A stretch of 13,708 nucleotides of DNA from CAVCAD01 sp036653735 (GTDB lineage: Bacteria; Bacillota_I; Bacilli_A; RF39; UBA660). The notes below the pieces were generated by a model. That model had not been told where the DNA came from. It was given only the letters and a program-made list of their open reading frames with translations, and did not search any database. Below, piece after piece: positions 1 through 6,949 of this stretch; position 1 is the stretch's first letter, and every line of letters starts with the position of its first letter. A program made the translations under genes and the position numbers. The DNA lies in contig JAVVTI010000024.1 of NCBI GenBank assembly GCA_036653735.1, positions 1-13,708 of the forward strand. Direction: 5' to 3'.

Positions 1-2
1 AT

Positions 3-137
3 GTAGACACTACTGAGACACATAATTCATTTGCAGGAAATGGTGGTAGAAATTCCTATAAAGATGTAATACTAGATGAAAATAGTATTGGGAAAAATAA
101 TGGTAATGGAAAAGCATACATATATATGACTAATTAA
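3..137 (+). CDS. C-terminal end of a Gly/Asn-rich protein, 5' truncated by window edge
   Basis: An open frame enters from the left edge in frame 3 and ends at TAA 135-137, giving the last 44 residues of a protein that starts outside the window. The other two forward frames hit stops at once (TAG at 4, TGA at 14). The tail is rich in Gly, Asn and Ser, with NGG and GNGK turns, and ends in GNGKAYIYMTN. Many Gram-positive surface or adhesin-like proteins end in such a glycine-rich beta segment (GNGxGxAxI followed by a few residues), so a secreted or surface protein is a reasonable guess. There is no LPXTG sorting signal or terminal membrane anchor in this piece. The function cannot be determined. 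I am fairly sure it is coding, because the composition differs from the AT-rich spacer that follows, and unsure of the family. Confidence 0.6.
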   Translation, partial: VDTTETHNSFAGNGGRNSYKDVILDENSIGKNNGNGKAYIYMTN

Positions 138-203
138 TAATAGTTTTACTTGATTTTTTATTAAAAATTTGTTACTTTTATATAGGGCAAGGAAATAAAT
201 ATT

Positions 204-1919
204 ATGAAAAAAACAGTATTAATAATAAAAAAATATTTTAAAGTTATTAAGCCAAACAAGAAAATTACTATTTTTTTGTTTGGCTCTGCTTTACTATCAC
301 AAATATTTGGTTTAATAGCACCTCTTGCCTTTGGTAAAATTATAAAATTTGTAACAAGTAAAGATTATAAACTATCTTTTATATTTTTAGGTTTATATTT
401 TATACTATTTTTATTGTCTCATTTACTAAATGGATTTAATTTTAAATCATATGGATTATATTATGAAAATGTTTATAGTAAAGTACAACTTAGTATTATT
501 AATTGTTTACAAAAGTTACATATTTCTTATTTTAATGGTGAGAATAAAGGAAAACTTGTAAGTATAGTAAATGAAGATGCTGAGAGTCTTTCTTATTTTG
601 GTGATTATTTAACTGAGTCAGTGGTTTCTATTATATCCTTAGTAGTAGTTATATGTATTATTTTTTCTATTAACTTTTATATTGGTATAATTATAGTAAT
701 TGTTAATGTATTTAATTTATTTATTATGAATAAATATAATGATCAGGGTGAGAAGATTATTAAAGTTAAGAAGGAAATTCGTGATGATATGACTGGTTTT
801 TTTACTGGTATAATATCAGGTATTGGTGAGATTAAAATATTTAATATAATGTCTAAAATAGAAGAAAATTATAAGGAAAAGAATACTCGTTTTACTGGGA
901 AATTTAAAGAATTAATGAGAAATAGAATACTAAGAAATATTATTATTCCTATTATTAATTTAATTATGGAAATATGTATTATTTTTTATTTAATTCTATT
1001 AATAATAAAAGGAAGTTTAGGTATAGAGACTATTGTAGTACTTGTAACATACTTTAATATGATAAGTTCTAATACTAGGTATATTATGATAGTATCTGAG
1101 CAAATAAGGGTTATAAATGTGGCACTTAATCGGTTTATAGATGTTATTAATTATCATACAATAGATGATGTTATATTTGGTAATATAAATGAAACTAATA
1201 TATCTGGATCTATTGTGTTTGATCATGTTAATTTTAGTTATGATAAGGATAATGAAGTTCTAAATGATGTATCATTTGTAATACCAAATAATAAGATAAC
1301 TATGATTGTGGGTGTATCAGGATCAGGTAAGAGTACTATATTTAACTTGTTATCTAGATTTTATAGTCCTAAAAGTGGTACTATTACAATGGATAATATA
1401 AATATATATGATTTTAATAAAGAGATATATAGTAATAATTTATCTATTGTTAAGCAGCAACCATTTCTATTTAATATGACTATAAATGATAATTTATTAT
1501 TAATTAATGATAATAAGAAAGAAATAGTAAAGGCTTGTGATAAAGTGCATTTGTCTGACTATATAAATAGTTTACCTAGAAAATATAATACTTTAATAAA
1601 TGAAGATGCTACTGATTTATCTGGGGGACAAAAGCAAAGACTTGCAATAGCTAGAACTCTTCTTAAGAAAAGTGAGATAATATTACTTGATGAAGTAACT
1701 AGTTCATTAGATAGTAATTTATCTAATGAAATATATTCTTTACTTGAGGAGTTAAAGGTAAATCATACTATTATTGCTATAAGTCACAAGTTAGAAGAAA
1801 TGAAGAAAGCGGATAATATTATTGTGCTTGATCATGGAAGGGTTGTAGGAACGGGATCACATAAAGATTTAATAAAATCTAATAGTTATTATAAAAAGAT
1901 TTGTCAAAAAGATGTTTGA
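204..1919 (+). CDS. ABC exporter, fused membrane and ATPase domains (half-transporter)
   Basis: Membrane exporter half-transporter of 571 aa that would work as a homo- or heterodimer. Residues about 20-300 form the ABC type-1 membrane domain with several hydrophobic helices (around 22-44, 56-77, 138-180 and 245-290). The ATPase domain follows from about 340: Walker A GVSGSGKST near 370-378, Q-loop in VKQQPFLFN, signature LSGGQKQR starting at L472, Walker B ILLDE with catalytic D496-E497, D-loop SSLD, and switch histidine H528 in AISHK. All catalytic residues are present, so it should hydrolyse ATP. Length is normal for the MsbA/LmrA/bacteriocin-exporter superfamily. The start ATG has an AAGGAA site at 189-194. 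No partner half-transporter or peptide/lantibiotic gene is visible beside it, so the substrate (lipid, drug or peptide) cannot be assigned. The gene is especially AT-rich with many Ile/Asn codons in the membrane domain. Confidence 0.93.
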   Translation: MKKTVLIIKKYFKVIKPNKKITIFLFGSALLSQIFGLIAPLAFGKIIKFVTSKDYKLSFIFLGLYFILFLLSHLLNGFNFKSYGLYYENVYSKVQLSIINCLQKLHISYFNGENKGKLVSIVNEDAESLSYFGDYLTESVVSIISLVVVICIIFSINFYIGIIIVIVNVFNLFIMNKYNDQGEKIIKVKKEIRDDMTGFFTGIISGIGEIKIFNIMSKIEENYKEKNTRFTGKFKELMRNRILRNIIIPIINLIMEICIIFYLILLIIKGSLGIETIVVLVTYFNMISSNTRYIMIVSEQIRVINVALNRFIDVINYHTIDDVIFGNINETNISGSIVFDHVNFSYDKDNEVLNDVSFVIPNNKITMIVGVSGSGKSTIFNLLSRFYSPKSGTITMDNINIYDFNKEIYSNNLSIVKQQPFLFNMTINDNLLLINDNKKEIVKACDKVHLSDYINSLPRKYNTLINEDATDLSGGQKQRLAIARTLLKKSEIILLDEVTSSLDSNLSNEIYSLLEELKVNHTIIAISHKLEEMKKADNIIVLDHGRVVGTGSHKDLIKSNSYYKKICQKDV

Positions 1920-1950
1920 TAGAGTTATTTAATATATAAAAATTAATTGC

Positions 1951-1979
1951 TTGTTTTTATATTTTTTCTTTGGTATAAT
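1951..1979 (+). promoter_or_regulatory. Sigma-A-type promoter for uvrA
   Basis: A -35-like TTGTTT (1951-1956) is separated by 17 bases from a perfect -10 TATAAT (1974-1979). The -10 is preceded by TGG, making an extended -10. It lies 43 bases upstream of the uvrA start. No GAAC-N4-GTTC LexA/DinR box is seen between 1920 and 2022, so classic SOS control of uvrA is not supported here. Confidence 0.7.
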
Positions 1980-2022
1980 ATAGCAGTATTTAGGGAATTA
2001 CTAATTAAAAGAGGTAGTAAGT

Positions 2023-4830
2023 ATGGATAAAATAGTTATCAAAGGAGCTCGTGAGAATAATTTAAAAAATATTGATATAGAGATTCCTAAGAATAAGTTA
2101 GTTGTTATGACAGGTGTATCAGGTAGTGGAAAAAGTTCTCTAGCATTTGATACTATATATGCAGAAGGACAAAGAAGGTATGTAGAAAGTCTTAGTACTT
2201 ATGCTAGACAATTCTTAGGTTCTTCTGATAAACCAGATGTTGACTCAATAGATGGACTTAGTCCATCTATTAGTATTGATCAAAAAACAACTAATAAGAA
2301 TCCTAGAAGTACTGTAGGAACTGTAACAGAAATATATGATTACTTAAGACTTTTATATGCTAGAATAGGTGTTCCTTTTTGTCCTGTTCATCATAAACCA
2401 ATAAAGTCACAAAGTATAGAAGAGATGACAAATAGAGTTTTAGAGTATGAAGAGGGTACTAAGATAGAGATTATTTCTCCTTTAATAAGTGGTCAAAAAG
2501 GAACACATAAGGATACTATTAATTCATTAATTAAAGAAGGATATGTAAGAGGAAGAATAGATAATAAGTTAGTTGAATTTAATACTGATATTAATCTTGA
2601 GAAGAATAAAAAGCATAGTATAGATGTTATAGTAGATAGAATTATTGTTAATAAAGAAAATAGAAGTAGAATATTTGAATCTATAGAACTTAGTTGCTCT
2701 TTATCTAGTGGTAAAGTTATTATTAAAACTGATGTTCAGGAAAATGTTATGAGTGAGAACTATGCTTGTGATATATGTGATTTTAGCATAAGTGAGTTAG
2801 AGCCTCGTATGTTTTCGTTTAATAGTCCTTATGGTGCTTGTGATACTTGTAAAGGATTAGGTCAAACATTATCTATAGATATAGATTTATTAATACCAGA
2901 TAAAACTAAAAGTATAATGGGTGGAGCTATAGAGTCTTTTCAAAGTAGTGATACTTTAAGACTATATTATAAAAAACTTGATACTATGGCTAAAATATAT
3001 AATATTGATTTAAATATGCCTATTAATAAAATGAAGAAGGATGATCTTAATAAAGTACTTTATGGTACTAAGGAATCTATTAAATTTGAATTTCATTCTA
3101 AAAGTGGTAGTACTTTAAGAAGTAATGAACCTTTTGAAGGTATTATATCTAACTTAGAAAGACGTTATATGGAAACAGCAAGTCCTAGTATAAGAAGTTG
3201 GATAGAGCATTATATGCAAAGTAATACATGCTTTTCTTGTAATGGAGCAAGGTTAAGTAATGGGATACTTAATGTTTTTATTAATAATAAAAATATATAT
3301 GAAATAACACTTATGAGTATTAAGGATTTAATAGATTTCTTTAATAATTTAGAACTTAGTACTGAGGCTAAGAAGATATCATTTTTAATTATTAAAGAAA
3401 TTAAGGAAAGACTTTCATTTCTTATAAATGTAGGGCTTGAGTACTTGACATTATCTAGAGAAGCAAGTACTTTAAGTGGTGGTGAATCACAGAGAATAAG
3501 GCTTGCTACTCAAATAGGAAGTAAATTATCAGGTGTTCTTTATGTACTTGATGAACCATCTATTGGGCTTCATCAAAGGGATAATGAGAAATTAATTAAG
3601 AGTCTTAAAGCAATGAGAGATATTGGTAATACATTAATAGTAGTAGAACATGATACTGATACTATGAGAGCTGCTGATCAAATTATTGATATTGGTCCTG
3701 GTGCTGGAGAAAATGGTGGGTTTTTAGTAGCACAAGGTTCTATTAAAGATATAATGGATTGTAAAGAAAGTATAACTGGGCAGTACTTATCAGGTATTAA
3801 AAGAATAGATGTTCCTAAGACTAGAAGGAAGGGAAATGGTAAATACTTAGAGTTTATTGGTTGTTGTGCTAATAATCTTAATAATATTAATGTTAAATTC
3901 CCTCTTGGTAAATTTATTTGTGTTACTGGGGTATCTGGATCTGGTAAAAGTTCACTTATAACTGAAGTACTTTATAAAGCTACTAGAAGTTATTTATATG
4001 GATCTTTAGATAATAAGAAGACTTATAAGAAGATAGTAGGTCTTGAGAATATTGATAAGGTTGTAAATATATCACAAGATCCTATAGGAAGAACTCCTAG
4101 AAGTAATCCTGCTACATATACTGGAGTGTTTGATGATATAAGGGATATATTTGCACAAACTTCAGAATCTAAAGTAAGAGGATACTCTAAAGGGAGATTT
4201 TCTTTTAATGTAAAAGGTGGTAGATGTGAAGCTTGTGAAGGTGATGGTGTTAAAAAAATAGAAATGCATTTCTTACCTGATGTGTATGTCTCTTGTGATG
4301 TATGTAAAGGAAAGCGTTATAATAATGAAACATTAGATGTTAAGTTTAAGGGTCTTAATATTAGTGATGTTCTTAATCTAAGAGTAAGTGATGCTATAAA
4401 TATATTTGAAAATGTTCCGAAAATAAATAAGACACTTAAAACTATGGAAGAAGTAGGATTAGGTTATGTTAGATTAGGACAAAATGCTCTTACTTTATCA
4501 GGAGGGGAAGCTGCTCGTGTTAAGCTTGCTAAAGAATTACAAAAGAAACCTACTGGTAAGAGTTTATTTATATTAGATGAACCTTCTACTGGGTTACATC
4601 AAGATGATATTAATAAGTTATTAAAAGTACTTTATAAAATAGTAGATAATAAGGATACAGTAATAGTTATTGAACATAATTTAGATATTATTAAAGTAGC
4701 TGACTATATAATAGATTTAGGTCCAGATGGTGGGTCTGGAGGCGGTAATATAGTTGCTTTAGGTTCTCCAGAAGAGCTTATTAAGTGTAAGAATAGTTAT
4801 ACTGCTAGTTATTTAAAAGATTATTTATAA
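2023..4830 (+). CDS. uvrA: UvrABC excinuclease subunit A (DNA damage recognition ATPase)
   Basis: UvrA recognises bulky DNA lesions as a dimer and loads UvrB in nucleotide excision repair. The protein is 935 aa, close to the usual 940. It has the UvrA tandem-ABC layout. ABC-I has Walker A GVSGSGKS at 31-38 and signature LSGGES at 484-489. ABC-II has Walker A GVSGSGKS starting at 636 and signature LSGGEAARVKLA starting at 825, with Walker B FILDEPSTGLH. Zinc modules are intact: C249/C252/C273/C276, C403/C406 (CFSCNGARL), and C735/C738/C758/C761, the last being the zinc finger that mediates damage-specific binding. The start ATG has an AGAGG site at 2010-2014, and a strong promoter precedes the gene. 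uvrB, often adjacent in Firmicutes, is not next to it and must lie elsewhere. Identification is certain. Confidence 0.98.
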   Translation: MDKIVIKGARENNLKNIDIEIPKNKLVVMTGVSGSGKSSLAFDTIYAEGQRRYVESLSTYARQFLGSSDKPDVDSIDGLSPSISIDQKTTNKNPRSTVGTVTEIYDYLRLLYARIGVPFCPVHHKPIKSQSIEEMTNRVLEYEEGTKIEIISPLISGQKGTHKDTINSLIKEGYVRGRIDNKLVEFNTDINLEKNKKHSIDVIVDRIIVNKENRSRIFESIELSCSLSSGKVIIKTDVQENVMSENYACDICDFSISELEPRMFSFNSPYGACDTCKGLGQTLSIDIDLLIPDKTKSIMGGAIESFQSSDTLRLYYKKLDTMAKIYNIDLNMPINKMKKDDLNKVLYGTKESIKFEFHSKSGSTLRSNEPFEGIISNLERRYMETASPSIRSWIEHYMQSNTCFSCNGARLSNGILNVFINNKNIYEITLMSIKDLIDFFNNLELSTEAKKISFLIIKEIKERLSFLINVGLEYLTLSREASTLSGGESQRIRLATQIGSKLSGVLYVLDEPSIGLHQRDNEKLIKSLKAMRDIGNTLIVVEHDTDTMRAADQIIDIGPGAGENGGFLVAQGSIKDIMDCKESITGQYLSGIKRIDVPKTRRKGNGKYLEFIGCCANNLNNINVKFPLGKFICVTGVSGSGKSSLITEVLYKATRSYLYGSLDNKKTYKKIVGLENIDKVVNISQDPIGRTPRSNPATYTGVFDDIRDIFAQTSESKVRGYSKGRFSFNVKGGRCEACEGDGVKKIEMHFLPDVYVSCDVCKGKRYNNETLDVKFKGLNISDVLNLRVSDAINIFENVPKINKTLKTMEEVGLGYVRLGQNALTLSGGEAARVKLAKELQKKPTGKSLFILDEPSTGLHQDDINKLLKVLYKIVDNKDTVIVIEHNLDIIKVADYIIDLGPDGGSGGGNIVALGSPEELIKCKNSYTASYLKDYL

Positions 4831-4865
4831 TAATATTTGTTTTTATTCATATATTTATGTATATA

Positions 4866-4871
4866 TATAAT
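4866..4871 (+). promoter_or_regulatory. Possible -10 box for the 46-aa gene
   Basis: A perfect TATAAT (4866-4871) sits 42 bases before the small gene. The hexamer 17 bases upstream (TTATTC, 4843-4848) is a poor -35, and the spacer from 4831 to 4890 is low-complexity AT, where a TATAAT can occur by chance. The small gene may instead be read through from uvrA, since no terminator is visible between them. Confidence 0.3.
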
Positions 4872-4913
4872 AAATATTGTCTATACTATATTTAGGAAGG
4901 TGATACTATTAAA

Positions 4914-5054
4914 ATGCTAAGTAATGCTCTTTGGTTAGCAGGAGGTGCTGCAGCTGGTGCTTTGTATACTAAATATGAAAAGGATATAATGCGCAGTATG
5001 AAGAAAGCCAAAAAGAATGTAAAACAAATGTCTAATAAAAATAGCAATATTTAA
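4914..5054 (+). CDS. 46-aa YtxH-like small membrane-anchored protein, function unknown
   Basis: A short gene too small for most ORF cut-offs. It encodes 46 aa: an N-terminal hydrophobic Ala/Gly-rich helix (about residues 4-19, LWLAGGAAAGALYTKYEK) followed by a Lys-rich amphipathic tail. This layout (one membrane helix, then a charged cytoplasmic helix) resembles YtxH-type or general-stress small proteins, but I cannot name the family. Support for coding is contextual: a very good Shine-Dalgarno AGGAAGGTGAT (4894-4904) and a rho-independent terminator that starts in its last codons. The ATG at 4914 is 13 bases after the AGGAAGG core, rather far. An in-frame ATT at 4908 would be 7 bases away and would add two residues. 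It lies between uvrA and the permease gene. Confidence 0.7.
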   Translation: MLSNALWLAGGAAAGALYTKYEKDIMRSMKKAKKNVKQMSNKNSNI

Positions 5055-5071
5055 TAAATTGCTATTTTTTT
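5037..5071 (+). terminator. Rho-independent terminator overlapping end of the 46-aa gene
   Basis: A perfect 12-base inverted repeat pairs 5037-5048 (AAAAATAGCAAT) with 5058-5069 (ATTGCTATTTTT) around a 9-base loop (5049-5057), and the right arm runs into a T tract ending at 5071. The stop codon TAA (5052-5054) of the small gene sits in the loop, so the final codons are part of the hairpin. Confidence 0.85.
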
Positions 5072-5086
5072 AAATAATAATATGAT
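5059..5086 (+). promoter_or_regulatory. Possible promoter of the AI-2E permease gene, -35 within the terminator
   Basis: TTGCTA (5059-5064) and TATGAT (5081-5086) are 16 bases apart and lie just before the permease gene. The -35 would lie in the right arm of the preceding terminator. A promoter is expected here because the upstream unit appears to be terminated, but the match is moderate in AT-rich DNA. Confidence 0.4.
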
Positions 5087-5113
5087 ATTATTAGTAAGAG
5101 GGAGTTGTTGATT

Positions 5114-6292
5114 ATGGATAAAAATAATAAGAAGCTTGATATTACTAAACTTAATGATATGGTACATGTTGGAGATAAGATACTTAAAATATTATATGCT
5201 CTATTAATAGTGGTTGCTATATATGTTGCTAGTTTAGTACTTAAGGAATGGAATATTGTTGGGGGAGTACTGACAGTTGTTAGAGTTATTAGTCCATTAT
5301 TTATAGGATGGGTTTTAGCGTGGTTACTTAATCCTTTTGTAGTTAAATTAACTGAAAAAGGACTACCTAGAGGAATCTCGGTAGTAATAGTATTTGTATC
5401 ATTATTATTAATTTTATATTTAATTATACTTGCTTTAGTACCATCATTATCTATTCAAATAAATGAGATTGTATCGTCTATTCCTACTGTTCTTAATAGG
5501 ATGAAAGAATGGGTTGATAATATATTTTTAAATATTTCTAATGCTAGTTTGGTTAATTTAGATGCGGCTAAAGATGAATTCTTTACATATATAGAAAACT
5601 TTGGGGCTAATTTAGCAGTTAATTTACCTGGTAATATGATTAAGATTATTCAAGGATTAATTAGTGGAATGGGTACTATTGCTATATCATTTATAGTAGG
5701 GTTTTATATGTTGTTTAATTTTCATAATTTAAGAAATCAATTATTATCATTACTACCTAAGAAACATAGAATAACTATTGAACCACTTATAGATGAGATA
5801 GCACAAAGTATGCATGAATTTATTAAAGGAACATTACTTATTTCTATTATATTATTTGTAGTTAGTTTAACAGGGTTTGCTATTATTGGATTAAAGGCTC
5901 CAGTATTATTTGCATTATTTTGTGCAATAACAAATCTTATACCTTATATAGGACCATATATTGGAGGAGGTGCAGTTGCTTTAATAGCGTTTACACAAAG
6001 TTCTGTAATAGGAATTATTACAATAGTATTTGTATTTGTTGTGCAGCTTTTAGAATCTAATATTTTACAACCTATTGTTATGAGTAAGAAGATGAATTTA
6101 CATCCTGTTACAATAGTAGTGTCCTTATTAATATTTGGTTACTTCTTTGGTATTCTGGGAATGGTTCTAGCAACACCTATAGTAGCGTTAATTAAAATTA
6201 TTTATTCATTTTTTGATAAAAAATATAGTTTCTTTAAGTTTGAGGGTAAAAAAATATTTAAAGATAAACTAGCTAAAGAAACAAAAGAATAG
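5114..6292 (+). CDS. AI-2E family transporter (PerM/YdbI-type permease)
   Basis: A polytopic membrane protein of 392 aa belonging to the AI-2E transporter family (PF01594), a broad group whose members have been linked to autoinducer-2 export, Na+/H+ antiport or unknown roles. About seven to eight hydrophobic segments are seen: two near 24-72, one at about 85-110, one near 184-204 after a soluble stretch, and several from 238 to the end. Family motifs are clear: NLIPYIGPYIGG (274-285), then QLLESNILQPIVM (from Q311) and GILGMVLATP. The start is set at ATG 5114, because the Shine-Dalgarno GAGGGAG (5098-5104) is 9 bases before it; an upstream in-frame TTG at 5105 would directly abut that site. 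No luxS or quorum gene is nearby, so the substrate is open. It is a single-gene unit between two terminators. Confidence 0.92.
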   Translation: MDKNNKKLDITKLNDMVHVGDKILKILYALLIVVAIYVASLVLKEWNIVGGVLTVVRVISPLFIGWVLAWLLNPFVVKLTEKGLPRGISVVIVFVSLLLILYLIILALVPSLSIQINEIVSSIPTVLNRMKEWVDNIFLNISNASLVNLDAAKDEFFTYIENFGANLAVNLPGNMIKIIQGLISGMGTIAISFIVGFYMLFNFHNLRNQLLSLLPKKHRITIEPLIDEIAQSMHEFIKGTLLISIILFVVSLTGFAIIGLKAPVLFALFCAITNLIPYIGPYIGGGAVALIAFTQSSVIGIITIVFVFVVQLLESNILQPIVMSKKMNLHPVTIVVSLLIFGYFFGILGMVLATPIVALIKIIYSFFDKKYSFFKFEGKKIFKDKLAKETKE

Positions 6293-6310
6293 TCAAAACT
6301 ATTCTTTTTT
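6283..6310 (+). terminator. Rho-independent terminator of the AI-2E permease gene
   Basis: AAAAGAATAG (6283-6292) pairs perfectly with CTATTCTTTT (6299-6308) around a 6-base loop TCAAAA, followed by a T tract to 6310. The left arm ends with the permease stop codon TAG (6290-6292), so the stop is inside the stem. Confidence 0.85.
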
Positions 6311-6328
6311 AAATAATAAAAAAAGTAC

Positions 6329-6358
6329 TTGCAAACATGTATTTGTTTGTGATATAAT
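6329..6358 (+). promoter_or_regulatory. Sigma-A promoter for the seven-gene operon
   Basis: TTGCAA (6329-6334), an 18-base spacer and a perfect TATAAT (6353-6358) with an upstream TGA giving an extended -10 (TG at 6350-6351). It lies 30 bases before the first gene and directly after the preceding terminator. The spacer holds an inverted repeat CAAACA (6332-6337) / TGTTTG (6344-6349), a possible operator. Confidence 0.8.
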
Positions 6359-6388
6359 AATTATGGTTAGAAAAAGAAGGAGAATATA

Positions 6389-6949
6389 ATGGAATTAAAA
6401 AAAGATAAGCCAGTTATTTATTTAATAAGTGGTAAAGCAAGGAATGGAAAAGATACGTGTGCGTCATTTATTGAGAAATATTATAACAATAATAATAAGA
6501 AGAATATTATTTTACAATTTTCATCTTATATAAAACAATATGCATCTAAAATTAGTGGATGGGATGGAAGTGAAGAAACTAAACCAAGAGAACTTTTACA
6601 AGTACTTGGAACTGATGTTATTAGGAAAAGTATTGATCAGAAGTTTTTTAGTAAGAAGTTAATTGATGATATAAAAGTTTATTCATATTTTTTTGATGTT
6701 ATAATAGTATCTGATGTTCGTTTAAAACATGAAATAGATGATTTGAAAGAGGTATTTGATAATGTTTATTCTATAAATATAGAAAGAACTAATTTTGATA
6801 ATGGTCTTACTTTAGAGCAAAAGAATCATATTACTGAAAAGGATTTAGATGATTATACTAAGCATGATTATAAAATATTAAATGATAGTGATTTAGATAG
6901 TTTTAATAATAAAGTAATAGATATGTTAAAGGAAATAGACAAGAAATGA
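6389..6949 (+). CDS. P-loop kinase, deoxynucleoside monophosphate kinase-like
   Basis: A cytoplasmic 186-aa P-loop kinase resembling phage-type deoxynucleoside monophosphate kinases, which would phosphorylate dNMPs to dNDPs with ATP. Visible features: P-loop GKARNGKDT at 15-23 with lysine K21; a conserved block around residues 50-80 with ISGWDGSEETKPRELLQVLG, typical of the substrate-binding region; a Walker-B-like strand ending in SDVRLKHEI; and a C-terminal HITEKDLDDY followed by ILND, matching the H-x-S/T-E ... N-D pattern of the family. Ribosome site AAGGAG (6377-6382) is 6 bases before ATG. It overlaps alaS by the four bases ATGA, so alaS is translationally coupled to it. Substrate is inferred from the family; another small-molecule kinase role is possible. 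It opens the operon. Confidence 0.75.
   Translation: MELKKDKPVIYLISGKARNGKDTCASFIEKYYNNNNKKNIILQFSSYIKQYASKISGWDGSEETKPRELLQVLGTDVIRKSIDQKFFSKKLIDDIKVYSYFFDVIIVSDVRLKHEIDDLKEVFDNVYSINIERTNFDNGLTLEQKNHITEKDLDDYTKHDYKILNDSDLDSFNNKVIDMLKEIDKK

Noticed and set aside
134..164. Terminator after the left-edge gene (TTAATAA / TTATTAA, 17-base loop)
   Set aside because: The stem is all A/T with a long loop and no clean T tract; it is no better than chance in this composition.
150..178. Promoter for the ABC exporter (TTGATT, 17 bases, TACTTT)
   Set aside because: The -10 matches only three of six positions; the gene may use this or be read through from upstream, but the sequence does not decide it.
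1017..1226. Reverse-strand open frame inside the ABC exporter gene
   Set aside because: It lies wholly within a well-supported gene and has a low-complexity Tyr/Ile/Asn composition typical of the antisense of AT-rich coding DNA.
5105..5113. TTG start for the AI-2E permease three codons upstream
   Set aside because: The TTG directly follows the Shine-Dalgarno, leaving no spacer; ATG 5114 has a normal 9-base spacing.
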